Shown here: positions 9,015 through 16,848 of the stretch, in pieces
How the letters are laid out: the number at the start of each line of letters is the position of its first letter
Numbering within the stretch: the first letter of the stretch is position 1
Source: Sphingobacterium spiritivorum
GTDB taxonomy: Bacteria; Bacteroidota; Bacteroidia; Sphingobacteriales; Sphingobacteriaceae
Length of the DNA: 64,000 bases
Reading direction: 5' to 3'
Assembly (NCBI RefSeq): GCF_016724845.1
Contig: NZ_CP068082.1
Location: 3,534,001 to 3,598,000 of the forward strand
Translations under genes and position numbers: made by a program
Notes under the pieces: model-generated
Seen by the model: the letters and a program-made list of their open reading frames with translations, nothing else
What the model was told of the DNA's origin: nothing
The model's database searches: none

Positions 9015-10127
9015 ATGAACAATTTAATATATATGCTGGCTTCGGTCATCCTGTTTACATCCTGTGCCGGCTTTAATAAAGACGAGAAACAAACCTCAGA
9101 AGAGAAGGCTATGGCAATGCCGCAAAATCTCAAGACAGTCGCTATTCAAAAAAGTAATCCCCTTGTCAGACTGAAGCTGGCAGGAGAGCTGTCACCCGAT
9201 CAGCAGACGGATCTCTATGCAAAAGTCAACAGCTATGTAAAGAGCATTCGTGTGGATATAGGGGATCGTGTCAGCAAGGGGCAGGTTCTTGTAATTCTGG
9301 AAGCACCCGAGATTCAGTCTCAGCTGGCTACTGCAAAGGAAAAGTGGAAAGGACAAGAAGCAATTTATGCGGCGACAAAAGCTAATTATGATCGTATGTT
9401 GAAAGCGAACGAGACTAAGGGAGCTATTTCACGGGACGCGCTGGATCAGATCACGGCCAAACGCCTGGCTGACGAAGCGCAGCTCAATGCGGCCAGAGCA
9501 AGTTATCAGGAATTGAAGAATATAGAAGATTATCTGCTGATCCGTGCGCCGTTTTCAGGAGTTATCACGGATCGTAATGTCGATCTCGGGGCATACGTCA
9601 GTCCAATGGGAAAAGGAGGAGAGAAACCACTGCTTACCGTACAGAACACGCAAAAGCTAAGATTATCTCTGTCCGTTCCGGAAGCGAATACGGGTTTTCT
9701 TCATCTGGGTGATACCATTCATTTTACCGTACGTTCCCTGCCACAGAAAAAGTATTTTGCAAAGATATCCCGTAAATCAGGAACGCTGGATATTAAACTT
9801 CGTGCTGAAAAAATTGAAGCTGATTTTAATAATGTGCAGCAGGAACTAAAACCCTTTATGGTTGCGGAGACGCTCATTCCTCTGCAACATGCTGAAGCGA
9901 CCTTCTTTGTTCCGAAAACTGCATTGGTAGAAAGCAATCTGGGACTATACATTCTCAAAGATGAAAATGGAAAAGTAAGAAAAGTTCCCGTTTCCAAAGG
10001 ACGAAGCCTGCCGGATCAGGTAGAAATATTCGGAGATCTGGAAGACGGAAACCATATTATACTGAAAGCTTCTGAAGAAATTCAGGAAGGCACAACAATT
10101 TCGAATATAAAAAATAAAAAATCATGA
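9015..10127 (+). CDS. RND efflux periplasmic adaptor lipoprotein
   Basis: The start at ATG 9015 is chosen because it opens a lipoprotein signal with lipobox FTSC (residues 14-17); the same frame continues back into the permease gene but would bury the signal. The 370-residue protein has the membrane-fusion layout. A lipoyl-like half (KVNSYVKSIRVDIGDRVSKGQVLVILEAPE) leads into an alpha-hairpin (residues 90-165), followed by the second lipoyl half (LLIRAPFSGVITDRNVDLGAYV) and beta-barrel and C-terminal domains. It bridges the permease and the TolC-like channel. Its last four bases (ATGA) overlap the start of the next gene. Confidence 0.9.
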   Translation: MNNLIYMLASVILFTSCAGFNKDEKQTSEEKAMAMPQNLKTVAIQKSNPLVRLKLAGELSPDQQTDLYAKVNSYVKSIRVDIGDRVSKGQVLVILEAPEIQSQLATAKEKWKGQEAIYAATKANYDRMLKANETKGAISRDALDQITAKRLADEAQLNAARASYQELKNIEDYLLIRAPFSGVITDRNVDLGAYVSPMGKGGEKPLLTVQNTQKLRLSLSVPEANTGFLHLGDTIHFTVRSLPQKKYFAKISRKSGTLDIKLRAEKIEADFNNVQQELKPFMVAETLIPLQHAEATFFVPKTALVESNLGLYILKDENGKVRKVPVSKGRSLPDQVEIFGDLEDGNHIILKASEEIQEGTTISNIKNKKS

Positions 10128-10555
10128 AAATTATAAAAATGTTAAGTGGATCAGCTATGTTGCTGATCCTGTTATCAGGATGTCAAAATAATAATACTCC
10201 CGCTAAAGTGACATCTGTAGAAGAGAAAAGCCCGGCAAAACCGGCAGCATTGCCCGGAACAGTTAAAAAAGGAGATCATGTTCCTTCGGAATTAGTCTGT
10301 ATGGTCAATGATGCGTATATGGGTAAAGAACAGATCAAGGTCGCTTATGAAGGAAAGACCTATTACGGGTGTTGCAATATGTGCAAGGAACGTATTCCCA
10401 AAGATGCTGCTGTCCGTACAGCTATAGATCCGCAGACTATGAAAAGCGTGGATAAGGCTTCGGCTTATATTGTCATGATCGGCGATAACGGAGAGGTAGC
10501 CTATTTTGAGAGTAAACAGACCTATGATCAATTTCTGGAAAAGCAACAAGACTAA
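10124..10555 (+). CDS. Lipoprotein with YHS/TRASH-like metal-binding motif
   Basis: A 143-residue lipoprotein with lipobox LSGC at residues 17-20. The core reads LVCMVNDAYMGKEQIKVAYEGK and then YYGCCNMCKERI. The Cys-x-Met-Val start and the CC-x-x-C cluster after YYG resemble YHS/TRASH metal-binding domains (CPVC/M...YYFCCxxCxxxF), which bind soft metals such as copper. It overlaps the adaptor gene by ATGA and is the last gene before a strong terminator, so it belongs to the efflux operon. It probably delivers metal ions to, or buffers them at, the periplasmic side of the pump (inference). Confidence 0.75.
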   Translation: MKIIKMLSGSAMLLILLSGCQNNNTPAKVTSVEEKSPAKPAALPGTVKKGDHVPSELVCMVNDAYMGKEQIKVAYEGKTYYGCCNMCKERIPKDAAVRTAIDPQTMKSVDKASAYIVMIGDNGEVAYFESKQTYDQFLEKQQD

Positions 10556-10601
10556 GTTTTAGTGCATGAATGACCTATAATTGCCAACTGTATCACAATT
10601 T

Positions 10602-10625
10602 CCAAAAGCCCGTAAGGGCTTTTGG
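10602..10625 (+). terminator. Hairpin closing the efflux operon
   Basis: CCAAAAGCCC and GGGCTTTTGG form a perfect 10-bp stem with a GTAA loop, and T-rich sequence follows (TCTTTAAA). It lies 47 bp after the last stop of the efflux operon. Confidence 0.75.
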
Positions 10626-10693
10626 TCTTTAAAGGAAGAAATGCAGGTTTGTCCCAAATTATACCTCAGATTTTCCAATTTTGAAAAAATCGC

Positions 10694-10701
10694 TATATTT
10701 G
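10694..10701 (+). promoter_or_regulatory. -7 promoter box for the MFS exporter
   Basis: TATATTTG matches TAnnTTTG. No clear -33 TTTG is seen at the normal distance; only a T-rich run is present. If used, it would give a 5' untranslated leader of roughly 200 nt before the MFS start at 10905. Confidence 0.45.
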
Positions 10702-10729
10702 CAGCATATTTTAAAACACACATCATCAT

Positions 10730-10813
10730 ATGGATAGTTGCTCTATATAGAATTTACACCTTTCGTGACAGACTTGTCGCCTAGCTGGGTATAGGATTTC
10801 TTTTAAATTCTAT
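10730..10813 (+). promoter_or_regulatory. Candidate structured leader with a six-codon ORF, upstream of MFS exporter
   Basis: ATG at 10730 reads M-D-S-C-S-I and then TAG (10748-10750). The stop lies inside the 5' arm of a perfect 10-bp outer stem, ATAGAATTTA (10747-10756) with TAAATTCTAT (10804-10813). Between the arms are a 6-bp hairpin with a GACT loop (10765-10780, one G-U pair) and CCTA/TAGG (10780-10783 with 10792-10795), so the fold looks like a multi-branched junction. A short ORF whose stop invades a stem is the layout of translational attenuators, as described for Bacteroides tetQ. I do not recognise a known riboswitch class. The remaining 90 nt before 10905 show nothing further that I can support. 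Confidence 0.4.
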
Positions 10814-10904
10814 CACAATGTTTCCGTTTCCGGAGCATTGGAAATCATTTTTTTATTTTTATGGACAGAGTGTGCCTTTTAGGGTATTCTCAAAATTAGT
10901 TTAT

Positions 10905-12164
10905 ATGCAAAATTCCTGGAAAAAGAAATTTTCTATTATATGGGTGGGACAGTTTATCTCCCTGTTAAGCAGTACAGCAGTCAACTTTGCTGTCATTATC
11001 TGGTTGAGTCTGGAAACAGGCTCTGCTGAAGTATTGGCTTACGCAGCTATTGCAGGTCTGCTTCCACAGGCTATTATCGGTCCGATAGCAGGTGTGTATA
11101 TTGATCGTTGGGACCGTAAGAAAACAATGATGTTTGCGGATGGTTTTGTCGCATTCTGTACACTGATTATGTCGGTCAGTTTTTATATGGGTAATGAAAG
11201 TTTGTTGTTACTCTATGTTATGCTGGCACTGCGCTCTGTAGGTTCTGCATTCCACATGCCGGCTATGCAGGCTGCGATTCCTATGCTTGCACCTCAATCT
11301 GAATTGTTGCGTATAGCAGGTATTAATCAGATTATACAATCTGTATCGAGTATTGCAGGGCCTGCACTTGGAGCGCTGGCAATTGGATTTATGTCGATCG
11401 GCAATGTGTTGCTTCTGGATATTGCCGGAGCAGTCGTGGCGATTACTTCCTTACTGTTTGTGCATATTCCCAATCCTGAAATAGCAGAGAAGGCCAAAGC
11501 AAGTGTACAGCAGGTGTGGAAGGATATCAAACTGGGATGGGAAGAAATACGTAAAAACAGAGGACTTTCTTACTTGTTTTTATATTCGGTCATTGCTACT
11601 TTTTGTATTATGCCCGTTGCTGTACTTTTCCCATTGATGACTATCAATCATTTTGGTGGAGACAAAATAGAAATGAGTATAGTCGAAATGGCCTGGGGTG
11701 TAGGTATGCTGATCGGTGGCGGATTGTTGGGTATCTGGAAACCTAATATCCATAAAGTCATTATTATTAATACTATGCATATGCTGCTTGGTATTAGTCT
11801 GGCGATATCCGGCTGGCTTCCGGTTTCCGGATTTATTCTGTTCGTCATGCTTACGGGTATCGGTGGATTAGCCGCTTCAGTATACAATGCCAGTTTTATG
11901 ACGGTATTGCAGGAAGAGGTCAATCCGGCCATGATGGGACGTGTATTTTCAATGTTCTTTAGTATTGTGGTAATTCCTTCTGTGATCGGGCTGTTAAGTA
12001 CGGGTTTTGTAGCAGATACCATAGGCGTGAATCTTACCTTCATTATCCTCGGACTGGTAGTAGTGGGAGTAGGATTGCTTTCTTTCTTTACGCCTTCTCT
12101 GATGATGTTGGGTAAAGTGAAGGAAACGACACAAAAAGAAGCCGAACCGTCAGAAGAGGTCTGA
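10905..12164 (+). CDS. MFS efflux transporter, Mef(A)-like
   Basis: A 419-residue, 12-helix major facilitator. It begins MQNSWKKKFSIIWVGQFISL, closely similar in layout to macrolide-efflux Mef proteins, with the usual loop 2-3 motif GVYIDRWDRKKTM and the LLPQAIIGPIAG segment before it. ATG 10905 was chosen over an in-frame ATG at 10818, whose 29-residue extension is not signal- or membrane-like. The gene stands alone between a terminator upstream and a shared terminator downstream, behind a long leader. Substrate is unknown; drug or siderophore export are both possible in this subfamily. Confidence 0.82.
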   Translation: MQNSWKKKFSIIWVGQFISLLSSTAVNFAVIIWLSLETGSAEVLAYAAIAGLLPQAIIGPIAGVYIDRWDRKKTMMFADGFVAFCTLIMSVSFYMGNESLLLLYVMLALRSVGSAFHMPAMQAAIPMLAPQSELLRIAGINQIIQSVSSIAGPALGALAIGFMSIGNVLLLDIAGAVVAITSLLFVHIPNPEIAEKAKASVQQVWKDIKLGWEEIRKNRGLSYLFLYSVIATFCIMPVAVLFPLMTINHFGGDKIEMSIVEMAWGVGMLIGGGLLGIWKPNIHKVIIINTMHMLLGISLAISGWLPVSGFILFVMLTGIGGLAASVYNASFMTVLQEEVNPAMMGRVFSMFFSIVVIPSVIGLLSTGFVADTIGVNLTFIILGLVVVGVGLLSFFTPSLMMLGKVKETTQKEAEPSEEV

Positions 12165-12191
12165 TAGCTATCCGTATTAACGACTATATAC

Positions 12192-12243
12192 AAGAGGCTG
12201 TCTGAAAGGTACTGTAAAACCCGAACCTTAGAGACAGCCTCTT
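12192..12243. terminator. Bidirectional terminator between MFS and EthD-like genes
   Basis: AAGAGGCTGTCT (12192-12203) and AGACAGCCTCTT (12232-12243) are perfect 12-base inverted repeats around a 28-base loop, with T-runs on the plus side. The flanking genes converge on it. A similar AGCTGTCTGA stem recurs after rny. Confidence 0.7.
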
Positions 12244-12259
12244 TAATTTTTATATCTTT

Positions 12260-12667
12260 TTACCGGATCACTTCACTGATCTGTACAACCGGCATGACAT
12301 TGGTATATTTCGGGAAGTCGGCTGCAAAAGTTTCTCTGTTCTTTTTTAACCCTTCTTCATAAGCGGCTACATTCTCAAAGTATAAATGTCCTATCGCCAT
12401 ATAAGGCGCGGGAGTATCGGGAGATCCGCCTCCGATTCCTTTATCTATCGTAAGACCTTTTAATGCATCGCCATATACCCGCTGAACTAAAGGCATATGC
12501 TTGTTGATATAATAATCCATGTCAAAAGTTTTGCCTTCCCCATTCGGATAGAATATGGTCACTTTAATCATCCCTTTCTTATGAAAGGTTAAAGATGGAG
12601 CAGAATTTTGCTGACAGCTGACCAGTAGAGCCAGCATAACAATCAGTAATCCGATTTTTGTTTTCAT
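12260..12667 (-). CDS. EthD-domain lipoprotein
   Basis: A 135-residue lipoprotein (lipobox LVSC, residues 15-18). Its mature part reads MIKVTIFYPNGEGKTFDMDY, then YINKHMPLV and a GGGSPDTPAPYMAIGHLYFE segment. This is the EthD/ferredoxin-like small-protein fold, in which DxxYY..KHMPLV is the hallmark. EthD family members are usually cytoplasmic and associated with breakdown of ethers or other small molecules, so the lipid anchor is a Bacteroidota peculiarity. The reaction is unknown. It stands alone between purL and the MFS gene. Confidence 0.78.
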   Translation of the reverse strand: MKTKIGLLIVMLALLVSCQQNSAPSLTFHKKGMIKVTIFYPNGEGKTFDMDYYINKHMPLVQRVYGDALKGLTIDKGIGGGSPDTPAPYMAIGHLYFENVAAYEEGLKKNRETFAADFPKYTNVMPVVQISEVIR

Positions 12668-12820
12668 AATGTCTGATATTACAAGGGTTTATAATCTTTA
12701 ATGGTTAAGATTTACGAATATAAAGATGGTGATTTTTCATTTAATTAAATGACAGAGAATTTGAGCTGAAATTCCCTCTCCTTATGAAGAAGAGGGGTAG
12801 GGAGAGGTTTTAATAAAAAA

Positions 12821-12849
12821 AATACCCTCTTTAAGCTAAAGAGGGTATT
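12821..12849 (-). terminator. purL terminator
   Basis: AATACCCTCTTT and AAAGAGGGTATT form a perfect 12-bp stem with a 5-base loop. On the minus strand it is followed by a T-run (plus-strand A-run at 12813-12822). It lies 22 bp beyond the purL stop. Confidence 0.8.
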
Positions 12850-12871
12850 TTTATAATATACGTCTGAAAGA

Positions 12872-15800
12872 CTATTTTTGATTTTCAATCCATTTGCGGG
12901 CATTGACAAATGCTTCTATCCACGGAGATACTTCATCTTTGCGACCATTCGGATAATAAGCCCAGTTCCACTGAAACGCCGAACGTTCGATATGTGGCAT
13001 GGTTACCAGATGACGACCGGTTTTATCACACAACATAGCCGTATTGTAATCTGAACCGTTAGGATTTGCAGGATATTGTTCATAAGCATATTTCGCTACG
13101 ATCTGGTATTGATCTTCAGATTGCGGCAGATTAAATTTACCTTCTCCATGTGAGATCCATACACCTAAAGTTGATCCGGCAAGCGTAGATAACATCACTG
13201 AATTGTTGTTCTGGACTTTTACAGATACAAAGTTAGACTCATGTTTCTGTGAAGTATTGTGATGCATTTTTCCGTGTACCTCATGATCAGGGTTGATCAG
13301 TTCCAGTTCCATGAACAACTGACATCCGTTACATATCCCTACAGATAAAGTATCCGGGCGGGCAAAGAAATCTGTCAATGCTTTTTTCGCTTTTTCATTG
13401 TAAAGAAACGCACCTGCCCAGCCTTTGGCCGAACCTAAAACATCAGAATTAGAGAATCCGCCTACTGCTCCGATAAACTGAATGTCCTCTAATGTTTCAC
13501 GACCTGAGATCAGATCGGTCATATGCACATCCTTTACATCAAATCCGGCAAGATACATTGCATTTGCCATTTCACGCTCGGAGTTTGAACCTTTTTCACG
13601 TAATATCGCTGCTTTTGGTTTCGGACGACTGTTATCAGTAGCTGGTTTTCTGCCATCAAAATGAGCTGGAAACACATATTTCAACGGCTGGTTTTTGTAG
13701 TTACTATAACGTTCCTGGGCCATTCCGTTCTTAGATTGTCTGGAATCTAACAGGAATGATGTTTTATACCAGGTATCTCTTGTCTCTGCTACGTTAAATG
13801 TAAACAGGTCTTCATTATTCTTGAATGTTACAGCTGCACCTTCGATAACTTCACCGATCTTCACCGCTTCAATTCCGTTTTCCGTTAATGCTTTTTCAAA
13901 TGTAGCATCGTTTTTAGCCTGAAGGACAACAGCGATATTTTCATTAAACAATGCTTTTACGCTATCCGTTTCCTGTAATCCGGACAGATCATAGTTTGCT
14001 GCAAGATTTACATCTGCAAAACACAATTCAAGTAAAGTCGTTACCAAACCACCTGAACCGACATCATGTCCTGCTGCAATCTGATCTGCTTTGATAAGAT
14101 CCTGAATTGTATTGAATGCCTTTCTGAAATAAGCTGCATCCGTAATTGTCGGTACTTCCGTACCTACTTTATTTAAAATCTGGGCAAAAGAAGAACCGCC
14201 TAATTTGAAGCTGTCTTTTGAAAGATTGATATAGTAAACAGAACCTGCATTTTTATTCAGGACAGGTTCTACGACCTTATTAATATCTGTACAATTTCCC
14301 GCTGCTGAAATAATCACAGTTCCCGGAGCAATCACATCCCCGTTTGGATATTTTTGCTTCATAGACAGGGAATCTTTTCCTGTAGGGATATTTATGCCTA
14401 AGGCAATAGCAAATTCTGAACAGCTCTGTACTGCTTCATACAGACGGGCATCTTCTCCTTCATTGTTACAAGCCCACATCCAGTTGGCCGATAAGGATAT
14501 ACCTGACAGTCCGTTTTTGATCGGAGCAAATACGATGTTGGAAAGTGCTTCGGCAATAGCCGTGCGTGAAGCTGCAGCCGGATCTACCAATGCAGCAACC
14601 GGCGAATGACCTACAGTTGTGGCAATACCTTCAGCAGATCTGTAATCCAAAGCCATTACACCGACATTGTTCAGCGGCAATTGTAACGGACCGGCACATT
14701 GTTGTTTGGCAACACGGCCTCCCACACAACGGTCTACCTTATTTGTCAGCCAGTCTTTGGACGCTACTGCTTCCAGTTGCAATACCTGATTCAGATAAGT
14801 CGGGATATCGTTTTTCGTATACTTCAGTTCAGCATACGTACGGTTAACCGTGCTGTCGTTCATAATGGTTTTCGGAGAAGACCCGAAGAAATCTTCCAGT
14901 GCAAAATCCATTGGCTTTTCTCCCGAAGTTTTGGATTCGAAAGTAAAGCGATGATCGCCGGTGACATCTCCTACAGTATACATCGGTGAGCGTTCCCGAT
15001 CGGCTACTTTTTGTAAAGTAGCAATGTCTTTTTCACCGATAACCAGTCCCATACGCTCCTGAGATTCATTACCTATGATCTCTTTTGCGGATAGAGTAGG
15101 ATCCCCGACAGGTAATTTGTCCAGGTCTATCAATCCACCGGTTTCTTCTACCAGTTCCGAAAGACAGTTTAAGTGTCCGCCCGCTCCGTGGTCATGGATG
15201 GATACGATCGGATTGTGATCCGATTCTACCAGTCCGCGGATCGCATTGGAAGCTCGTTTTTGCATTTCAGGATTGGAACGCTGAATGGCGTTCAGCTCGA
15301 TACCCGATCCGAAAGCTCCTGTATCTGCAGAAGATACAGCTGCTCCTCCCATACCGATACGGTAGTTTTCACCACCCAGGATCACCACTTTATCTCCCGG
15401 TTGTGGCTTATGTTTTTTTGCCTGATCCAGCTTGCCGTAGCCTATACCTCCGGCTTGCATGATTACTTTGTCATATCCGATCTTACGGGCATCTTCTTCA
15501 TGCTCGAACGTCAATACTGAACCTGTAATAAGCGGCTGGCCAAATTTGTTGCCGAAATCTGAAGCTCCGTTGGATGCTTTGATCAGGATATCCATTGGTG
15601 TCTGGTACAGCCAATCTCTTTCCTGCATTGCTTTTTCCCATGGACGCTCTTCATTGAGGCGGGAATAAGATGTCATATAGATGGCTGTCCCTGCCAGTGG
15701 CAAAGAACCTTGCCCACCAGCCAGACGGTCGCGGATTTCACCTCCTGAGCCTGTCGCAGCTCCGGAGAAAGGTTCTACGGTAGTCGGGAAGTTGTGTGTC

Positions 15801-16540
15801 TCTGCTTTTAAGGAAATCACAGATTCGAACTCCTTTTCCGTGTAATAATCAGGCTTATCAGCAGATTTTGGTGCAAATTGTGTCACAACAGGACCTTTTA
15901 TAAAGGCCACATTGTCTTTATATGCTGAAACGATATCATTAGGATGTGTTTCAGAAGTTTTTTTGATCAGTTTGAATAGAGAAGTCGGTTTAGCCTCACC
16001 ATCGATCACAAATGTCCCGTTAAAGATTTTATGACGGCAGTGCTCTGAATTGGCCTGCGAGAATGCAAAAACCTCAGAGTCTGTCAGCTTACGACCCAGT
16101 TTTGCCGAAAGGTTGTTGAGGTATTCTACTTCTTCCGGATTTAATGCCAGACCTTCCTGCTTATTGTAAGCCGCAATATCATCCACATCCATAATAGGCT
16201 CAGGAGTAATGTTGATAACGTATATTTCCTGTGTAAGTGCGCTATACTTCTGGGAGATCATCGGGTCGAAGTCGGCGAAATCAGCTGTCACCGGTTGAAA
16301 TTCTTCAATGCGAATAATGCCTTCAATGGCCATATTTTGGGTGATTTCGACCGCATTGGTACTCCACGGAGTGATCATTGCGGCACGAGGGCCTACATAG
16401 TAATCATCAAGAGTGGTTTTTTCAATTTTGGTTGCGTTGCCAAATAGCCAGTTGAGTTTAGAGATATCTTCGGTTGATAAATCTTTTTGAGTTTGAACAG
16501 CATAAACAGTGTTCGATTGGTTCACAAAGAAATGAATCAT
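12872..16540 (-). CDS. purL: Phosphoribosylformylglycinamidine synthase, single-chain
   Basis: This 1222-residue enzyme converts FGAR plus glutamine and ATP to FGAM, the fourth step of purine synthesis, in the cytoplasm. It is the large fused form. An N-terminal PurS-like region comes first, then two AIRS-type ATP-binding halves (SEHCRHKIFNGTF, SLKAETHNFPTTVEPFSGAATGSGG cut short here, HDHGAGGHLN, GKDSLSMKQKY) and a C-terminal glutaminase domain. The glutaminase nucleophile is Cys1070 in VGICNGCQLF, and the His-x-Glu pair is in the PHIERSAFQWNW segment. Length and domain order match the proteobacterial/Bacteroidota type. It is transcribed alone with its own terminator, divergent from the tracrRNA-cas9 region. 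Confidence 0.97.
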   Translation of the reverse strand: MIHFFVNQSNTVYAVQTQKDLSTEDISKLNWLFGNATKIEKTTLDDYYVGPRAAMITPWSTNAVEITQNMAIEGIIRIEEFQPVTADFADFDPMISQKYSALTQEIYVINITPEPIMDVDDIAAYNKQEGLALNPEEVEYLNNLSAKLGRKLTDSEVFAFSQANSEHCRHKIFNGTFVIDGEAKPTSLFKLIKKTSETHPNDIVSAYKDNVAFIKGPVVTQFAPKSADKPDYYTEKEFESVISLKAETHNFPTTVEPFSGAATGSGGEIRDRLAGGQGSLPLAGTAIYMTSYSRLNEERPWEKAMQERDWLYQTPMDILIKASNGASDFGNKFGQPLITGSVLTFEHEEDARKIGYDKVIMQAGGIGYGKLDQAKKHKPQPGDKVVILGGENYRIGMGGAAVSSADTGAFGSGIELNAIQRSNPEMQKRASNAIRGLVESDHNPIVSIHDHGAGGHLNCLSELVEETGGLIDLDKLPVGDPTLSAKEIIGNESQERMGLVIGEKDIATLQKVADRERSPMYTVGDVTGDHRFTFESKTSGEKPMDFALEDFFGSSPKTIMNDSTVNRTYAELKYTKNDIPTYLNQVLQLEAVASKDWLTNKVDRCVGGRVAKQQCAGPLQLPLNNVGVMALDYRSAEGIATTVGHSPVAALVDPAAASRTAIAEALSNIVFAPIKNGLSGISLSANWMWACNNEGEDARLYEAVQSCSEFAIALGINIPTGKDSLSMKQKYPNGDVIAPGTVIISAAGNCTDINKVVEPVLNKNAGSVYYINLSKDSFKLGGSSFAQILNKVGTEVPTITDAAYFRKAFNTIQDLIKADQIAAGHDVGSGGLVTTLLELCFADVNLAANYDLSGLQETDSVKALFNENIAVVLQAKNDATFEKALTENGIEAVKIGEVIEGAAVTFKNNEDLFTFNVAETRDTWYKTSFLLDSRQSKNGMAQERYSNYKNQPLKYVFPAHFDGRKPATDNSRPKPKAAILREKGSNSEREMANAMYLAGFDVKDVHMTDLISGRETLEDIQFIGAVGGFSNSDVLGSAKGWAGAFLYNEKAKKALTDFFARPDTLSVGICNGCQLFMELELINPDHEVHGKMHHNTSQKHESNFVSVKVQNNNSVMLSTLAGSTLGVWISHGEGKFNLPQSEDQYQIVAKYAYEQYPANPNGSDYNTAMLCDKTGRHLVTMPHIERSAFQWNWAYYPNGRKDEVSPWIEAFVNARKWIENQK

Positions 16541-16574
16541 TACTATGAAATTGTTGTCTTGTAGAATTAAAGTA

Positions 16575-16582
16575 CAAAAATA
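16575..16582 (-). promoter_or_regulatory. -7 box of the purL promoter
   Basis: On the minus strand this reads TATTTTTG, matching TAnnTTTG, 35 bases before the purL start codon. No purine-riboswitch consensus was seen in the short leader. Confidence 0.5.
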
Positions 16583-16675
16583 CGTTAATCCTTTGACTTA
16601 AATAGCATAACAGCGTAAAAAATGGTGTGTAGTAAGGAGATATTTGTATTTCGCAGTCAGAGCAGCAAGCAGGGG

Positions 16676-16746
16676 TAAAAAAGAAGGCGAGTTGCCCCGC
16701 CTTGAATGTTTGCACAACGGAATAATCCTTATTGTGAATTGCTTTC
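16676..16746 (-). ncRNA. tracrRNA of the type II-C CRISPR system
   Basis: Read on the minus strand, bases 16746-16732 are GAAAGCAATTCACAA, identical to 15 bases of the CRISPR repeat, so this is the anti-repeat. It is followed by TAAGGATTATTCC, a short stem region containing GTTGTGC, and a terminal hairpin AAGGCG (loop) CGCCTT (16703-16684) ending in a six-T run at 16682-16677. That is the usual tracrRNA plan of anti-repeat, nexus-like element and Rho-independent terminator. A TAACTTTG -7 box lies just upstream. The RNA pairs with crRNA repeats so that Cas9 and RNase III can process and use them. The exact 5' end is estimated. Confidence 0.9.
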
Positions 16747-16750
16747 AAGA

Positions 16751-16758
16751 CAAAGTTA
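16751..16758 (-). promoter_or_regulatory. tracrRNA promoter -7 box
   Basis: The minus strand reads TAACTTTG, a match to TAnnTTTG, placing the start of transcription close to 16745, right at the anti-repeat. No TTTG is present at -33; TTTC is found 17 bases upstream. Confidence 0.55.
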
Positions 16759-16816
16759 ATAAATATTTTTTATTTGAAATACGGGAAACCGTAATTATGA
16801 TGTATTTTATTTTTTA

Positions 16817-16824
16817 TATATTTA
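16817..16824 (+). promoter_or_regulatory. Possible cas9 -7 box
   Basis: TATATTTA differs from TAnnTTTG at one base and lies 25 bases before the cas9 ATG. The region between it and the divergent tracrRNA promoter holds a small TACGG-GAAA-CCGTA hairpin (16780-16793). Confidence 0.3.
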
Positions 16825-16848
16825 GGAAACTATAATTGCGAATAAATT

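Noticed and set aside
10581..10784. A 67-codon plus-strand frame between the efflux operon and the MFS gene.
   Set aside because: It runs through the terminator hairpin and the promoter box, and has no protein-like character.
10818..10904. Start of the MFS gene at ATG 10818.
   Set aside because: The 29 added residues are aromatic-rich without membrane or signal pattern, and related Mef-like proteins begin at a position like MQNSWKKKF.
16560..16848. A purine riboswitch or other known riboswitch upstream of purL or cas9.
   Set aside because: No conserved purine-riboswitch core was found; the only structured element is the tracrRNA with its terminator.
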